The translations under genes and the position numbers were made by a program. From positions 62,001-126,000 of the forward strand of contig NZ_CP060402.1 of the NCBI RefSeq assembly GCF_015040615.1: a stretch of DNA of 64,000 nt, in the 5' to 3' direction. Each line of letters starts with the position of its first letter. The stretch's first letter is position 1. Under the pieces are notes generated by a model. The model did no database searches. It was given only the letters and a program-made list of their open reading frames with translations, and was not told the DNA's origin. Below, piece after piece: positions 60,557-64,000 of the stretch. Source of the DNA: Microbacterium sp. YJN-G. GTDB taxonomy: Bacteria > Actinomycetota > Actinomycetes > Actinomycetales > Microbacteriaceae.

Positions 60557-61750
60557 GTGCGCACCACCGATGAGACGCGTCCCGCAGGGTTCGGGGCGCT
60601 GCTGTGGCTGTCGCTGGCGACCTTCTCGATGGGCATCGACGGGTACGTACTGGCGGGCCTGCTGCCGCAGATCGCCGAAGACCTTGCCGTGTCCGACGCC
60701 GTGGCCGGCCAGCTCGTCGCGGTGTTCCCGCTGACGGCTGCGATCGCCGGCCCGGTGCTCAGCGCGCTGACCGGACGGTGGGAGCGCAAGCTCATCATCG
60801 CGATCTCGCTGGGTGTGTTCGTCGCAGGCAACCTGCTGATCGCGATCGCGCCCGATTACGCGACCGCGATGGCGGGCCGCGTCGTCTCGGCCATCGGCGG
60901 AGCGCTGCTCAGCGCCGTGGTCAGCGCCTACGTGCTCGCCAAGACCGCGCCCGAGCGCCGCGGTCGCGCGCTGTCGTTCGTGCTCGGAGGCTTCCTCGCG
61001 GCGACCGCCCTCGGCGTGCCGGTGGGGCTCGTGATCGGCCAGCAGGACTGGCGCCTGCCCCTGTTCCTGGTCACCGGCGTCGGCGCGGTCGCGCTCATCG
61101 GCATCCTGATCAACGTCCCCCGGCTGCACCTGCCGGCCCTGTCCCTGCGAGCGACGCTCAGCCCGCTGGCGCGGCCGGCGGTGATCGGGGCGATCCTCGT
61201 CGCCACCGGCATCATGTGCGCGAGCTACCTGTGCTTCACCTATGCGGCGTACATCTTCGAGCCGCGCATCGGCAAAGAGCTGATCGTCGCGGCGATGTTC
61301 GGCTACGGCGTGGTCAGCCTCGGCGGCAACATCCTCTCGGGCCGGGTCACCGACCGGATCGACCCGAAGAAGGTCATCGCGCTGATCATCGGCATCCTCA
61401 TCGTCGTCGCCCTGCTGGGCACCGTCGGCCTGCTGCTGCCCGGCATCGCCGGAGCGGTCGCCGCCTTCGCCTGGTTCTTCGGCTGCGCGTTCTTCAACGG
61501 CGGGTCGGGTGTGGCGCTGCAGTCGCGCCTGGGGGATCTCGAGCCCGAATCGATCTCGCTCGTGCTCGCGCTGAACGGCAGCGGGATGCAGCTCGGCTCG
61601 GCGCTGGGCGGGATGCTCGGCGGCGCGCTGCTGGCATCCGGTCTCACCGCCGACGATCTCGTGCCCTCGTCGGCCGTCGTGCTCGCCGCGACCATGGTGC
61701 TGCACCTGTTCGTCTCGCGGGCGAAGCCCCGCGTCGCCCTCGCCGCCTGA
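60557..61750 (+). CDS. MFS exporter of the DHA1 (chloramphenicol/arabinose efflux-like) type
   Basis: The product has 397 residues and 12 helices. Motif A reads LTGRWERKLI between helices 2 and 3, and motif C-like ALGVPVGLVIGQQDWR lies in helix 5, placing it among DHA1 drug/sugar efflux pumps. The substrate is unknown. The GTG at 60557 is preferred over the TTG at 60545 because the latter is part of the -10 box. It is divergent from the potassium operon. Confidence 0.87.
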   Translation: MRTTDETRPAGFGALLWLSLATFSMGIDGYVLAGLLPQIAEDLAVSDAVAGQLVAVFPLTAAIAGPVLSALTGRWERKLIIAISLGVFVAGNLLIAIAPDYATAMAGRVVSAIGGALLSAVVSAYVLAKTAPERRGRALSFVLGGFLAATALGVPVGLVIGQQDWRLPLFLVTGVGAVALIGILINVPRLHLPALSLRATLSPLARPAVIGAILVATGIMCASYLCFTYAAYIFEPRIGKELIVAAMFGYGVVSLGGNILSGRVTDRIDPKKVIALIIGILIVVALLGTVGLLLPGIAGAVAAFAWFFGCAFFNGGSGVALQSRLGDLEPESISLVLALNGSGMQLGSALGGMLGGALLASGLTADDLVPSSAVVLAATMVLHLFVSRAKPRVALAA

Positions 61751-61775
61751 CGGCGCCGGGCGCCGCGCGCGGCCG

Positions 61776-61844
61776 CCGAGACTTGCGATTCAGCACGACA
61801 CAGGGCGCCAGAGAGCCTGTCTCGTGCTGGAAGGCAAGTCTCGG
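61776..61844. repeat. Intergenic paired palindrome, family 4
   Basis: CCGAGACTTGC (61776) faces GCAAGTCTCGG (61834), and inside it CAGCACGACACAGG (61791) faces CCTGTCTCGTGCTG (61816) with one mismatch. GTCTC recurs at 61819 and 61838, and GAGAC/GACAC at 61778 and 61797, all 19 nt apart. It lies between convergent genes and may also terminate transcription. Confidence 0.8.
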
Positions 61845-61864
61845 GGGGAAGAGAGGGGCGGATG

Positions 61865-62869
61865 CTACCGCCGGGCGGTCGTGCCGCGGACGATGAGCTC
61901 GTAGGGCAGGTCGCCGCCGGCCGGAGCATCCGTCACACCGTCGAGCTGCGCGAGCAGCGCGGCGGCCGCACGCTCGCCCTGCGCGAGCGGCGCCTGGTCG
62001 ACGGTGGTCAGCTGGAAGAACTCGCCCAGCTCGTGACCGTCAATGCCGACGATCGACAGGTCCTCGGGCACCGCGAACCCGAGGTCGCGGGCGGCGAGGA
62101 TCGCGCCGATCGCCATCTCATCCGAGGCCGCGAAGATCGCCGTCGGGCGGGGCCCCGGCCGGCCCAGCAGCTGCTTGGCCGCCCGGTAGCCGCCGTCAAC
62201 GGTGAAGTCCGCCGGCTCCAGGAACTCCGGCTTCAGCCGGATCCCGGCATCCGCCAGCGCCTCTTCGAAACCGAGCCGGCGCTGGGTGGGGATGTGGAAG
62301 TCGAGGTCGAACTCGGGGTTCGCGCCGATGTGCGCGATGTCGCGGTGGCCCAGGCTCAGCAGGTGCTCGGTGGCAAGCCGCGCCACCGCCGTGTCGTCGA
62401 CGGTCAGCGTGTGCAGGCGCGGGTTCGGCCCGCCGATCGCGATGACAGGCAGGTCGAGGGCGAGCAGCCGGGAGGTCTCATCCTCGTCGAGTTCGATCGA
62501 CACCGCGATCACGGCATCCACCCGCTGACGCCGCAGGAACGTGGCGAACACCTCGCGACGCACCGCGGCGTCGGCGGTGATGTTGTACAGCGTGACGTCG
62601 TAGCCGGCGCGCATGAGCGCGCTCGTCACCCCCGAGAGCACGGTGCTGAAGAACCAGCGGTCGAGGAACGGCACGATCACGCCGACGTTCTGCGTGCGCC
62701 CGGATGCCAGGCTCGACGCCCGTGACGACACGACGTAGCCGAGCGACTCGGCGGCGACCCGCACGCGCTCCCGGGATGCCGGCGACACGTGCCCGCGTCC
62801 GCTGAGCGCGCGCGACACGGTCGCCGTCGACACGCCGGCGAGCTTGGCGACCTCGTCGATGCTCACCAT
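61865..62869 (-). CDS. LacI-family regulator of the GH13 region
   Basis: The product has 334 residues: helix-turn-helix SIDEVAKLAGVSTATVSRAL, then a sugar-binding-protein-like sensor (NVGVIVPFLDRWFFSTVLSG, FAASDEMAIGAI, SIVGIDGHELGEFF). It follows the GH13 gene on the same strand after element family 5 and probably controls glucoside use. The ATG at 62869 is chosen because the 16 residues before it in frame overlap the palindrome. Confidence 0.9.
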   Translation of the reverse strand: MVSIDEVAKLAGVSTATVSRALSGRGHVSPASRERVRVAAESLGYVVSSRASSLASGRTQNVGVIVPFLDRWFFSTVLSGVTSALMRAGYDVTLYNITADAAVRREVFATFLRRQRVDAVIAVSIELDEDETSRLLALDLPVIAIGGPNPRLHTLTVDDTAVARLATEHLLSLGHRDIAHIGANPEFDLDFHIPTQRRLGFEEALADAGIRLKPEFLEPADFTVDGGYRAAKQLLGRPGPRPTAIFAASDEMAIGAILAARDLGFAVPEDLSIVGIDGHELGEFFQLTTVDQAPLAQGERAAAALLAQLDGVTDAPAGGDLPYELIVRGTTARR

Positions 62870-62886
62870 GTCGGCGCATCCTCTCC

Positions 62887-62955
62887 GTGAGAAACCACAT
62901 TCAGCATGAGACACCACGTCCGGCGTGGTTTCTCACGCAGAACATGGTTTCTCAC
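62887..62955. repeat. Intergenic paired palindrome, family 5
   Basis: GTGAGAAACCAC (62887) and ATGAGACACCAC (62906) are followed by GTGGTTTCTCAC (62925) and ATGGTTTCTCAC (62944). All four words are exactly 19 nt apart. It lies between the GH13 stop and the LacI start, both on the minus strand. Confidence 0.85.
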
Positions 62956-62969
62956 GGCGGGGGCCGGGC

Positions 62970-64000
62970 TCAGGCGCGGGTGAACCAGGCCGCGGTGTTC
63001 TGCGGCAGGGCGGTGCCGGTGAACGGCTCGCTCTGCACGACGAAGGTCACGCCCTCACCGAGTTCGATCGGCTCGGTGCCCAGGTTCGCGACCACGTGCA
63101 GGTCACCGCGGCGGAACGCCACGGCATCCGCTCCTGCATCCTCCCACACCAGCGATCCGGTGCCGAGCACGCGCTCACGGCGCTCGGAGATCAGGCGGCG
63201 GTACAGGTTCAGGGTCGACTCGGCGTCGCCGTCCTCGACGTCGCGGGCGAACTGCGCCCACTCCGCAGGCTGCGGCAGCCACGACGCACCGGTCTCGTTG
63301 AAGCCGAACGCGGGGGCGTCGGCCGACCAGGGCAGCGGCACACGGCATCCGTCGCGGCCGTACCGCTCACCATTCGTGCGGAACCAGGTCGGGTCCTGGC
63401 GGAACTCGTCGGCGATCTCCATCGCCTCGGGAAGCCCCAGCTCCTCGCCCTGATAGATGTACGCCGAGCCGGGCAGCGACAGCATGAGCGTCGTGGCGGC
63501 GCGGGCGCGCGACAGACCGATCTCGGGGTCGGGCTTGCCGGGCGACTTCGGACCGATGCCGTCGCCCTGCGGGCTGTCGGCCGTGAGCGCGAGCCGCGAG
63601 GCGTGCCGGATCACGTCGTGGTTGGAGAGCACCCAGGTGCTCGGGGCGCCGACCTTGCCGAACTCCTCGAGCGACTCGCGGATGACGGCGCGCAACTGCT
63701 CGGCATCCCACGGCGTCATCAGGTACGGGAAGTTGAAGGTCTGGTGCATCTCGTCGGGACGCACCCACAGCGCCGTCTTCGCGAGGGTCGGCAGCCACGC
63801 CTCACCGCACAGCGCGCGGTCGCCGTCGTACTCGGCGAGCACCTCGTGCCAGTCGCGGTAGATGTCGTGCACCTCGTCCTGACCCCAGTACGGCACGTTC
63901 TCCTCGCCGCCTCCCATGGAGTCGGCGTCGGCGACCGGTGCGTAGTCGGGCAGGCCCGCCTCCTTGACCATGCCGTGCGCCACATCGACGCGGAAGCCGT
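62970..64000 (-). CDS. GH13 alpha-glucosidase, 5' end beyond window
   Basis: The visible part is the C-terminal 343 residues. At the very edge the frame reads GFRVDV, the region of the nucleophile Asp. The acid/base Glu is in CGEAWLP and the third carboxylate in VLSNHDVIRH. It fits the alpha-glucosidase/oligo-1,6-glucosidase subfamily, with PLPWSADAPAFGF and a C-terminal beta domain. It probably cleaves maltose-like or sucrose-like alpha-glucosides in the cytosol and is probably regulated by the LacI protein encoded next. Confidence 0.93.
   Translation of the reverse strand, partial: GFRVDVAHGMVKEAGLPDYAPVADADSMGGGEENVPYWGQDEVHDIYRDWHEVLAEYDGDRALCGEAWLPTLAKTALWVRPDEMHQTFNFPYLMTPWDAEQLRAVIRESLEEFGKVGAPSTWVLSNHDVIRHASRLALTADSPQGDGIGPKSPGKPDPEIGLSRARAATTLMLSLPGSAYIYQGEELGLPEAMEIADEFRQDPTWFRTNGERYGRDGCRVPLPWSADAPAFGFNETGASWLPQPAEWAQFARDVEDGDAESTLNLYRRLISERRERVLGTGSLVWEDAGADAVAFRRGDLHVVANLGTEPIELGEGVTFVVQSEPFTGTALPQNTAAWFTRA

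Overview
The window is very GC-rich, densely coded actinobacterial chromosome. Its gene content (DUF3516 helicase, DtxR-type iron box, ECF41 sigma factor, emfourin/M4 pair, LacI and ABC sugar systems), the many leaderless starts and the abundance of the hexamer GGATGC/GCATCC suggest Microbacteriaceae, most likely Microbacterium. That name is an inference from style; no marker gene fixes it. I saw no rRNA, tRNA, CRISPR array, prophage or transposase.

Layout. 0-5.6 kb: RNase HI (cut by the left edge), two small hypotheticals, a VOC protein, an M4 metalloprotease with its emfourin inhibitor, and an unusual SDR with a Cys4 motif. 5.6-9.4 kb: an NRAMP-fold transporter and a DHDPS-family aldolase, divergent from a LacI regulator with a clear operator. 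9.5-12.3 kb: a decayed stretch with a broken AraC gene, a GntR regulator, a truncated nanE and a DUF4862 gene, probably the remains of an amino-sugar locus. 12.3-26.3 kb: helicase, ECF41 sigma factor with its target promoter and epimerase gene, PhnA, ArsR-SulP, FUSC, deoD, AlkD, putP and a GH35 beta-galactosidase. 26.4-35.8 kb: a LAL-type LuxR regulator, then a copper block (CopZ, membrane-anchored His-rich protein, CopA, CopB) with three CsoR-like boxes. 35.8-45.6 kb: GNAT, iron-siderophore ABC transporter under a DtxR-like box, small alarmone synthetase, M20 amidohydrolase, SDR and TetR. 45.7-53.8 kb: a five-gene Opp/Dpp-type ABC operon ending in a cytosolic GH3 glycosidase. 54-60.4 kb: a tightly overlapped potassium operon (KimA-like permease, KdpD-like kinase, KdpE-like regulator, KtrB, KtrA). 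60.5-64 kb: MFS exporter, LacI regulator and GH13 glucosidase (cut by the right edge).

The most unusual content lies between the genes. Seven intergenic elements in five sequence families share one architecture: a short word twice in direct orientation, then twice inverted, with the two copies in each arm usually 19 nt apart. A second class is a 79-bp element with terminal inverted repeats (three copies of the same length), plus solo ends and tandem derivatives. Copies of its ends also sit in frame inside a helicase and a beta-galactosidase gene, and one supplies the stop codon of the GH3 gene.

Many first or single genes start directly 6-7 nt after a TANNNT box, so they are probably translated from leaderless mRNAs. 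Operon-internal and catabolic genes use Shine-Dalgarno sites or ATGA/GTGA/TTGA overlaps.
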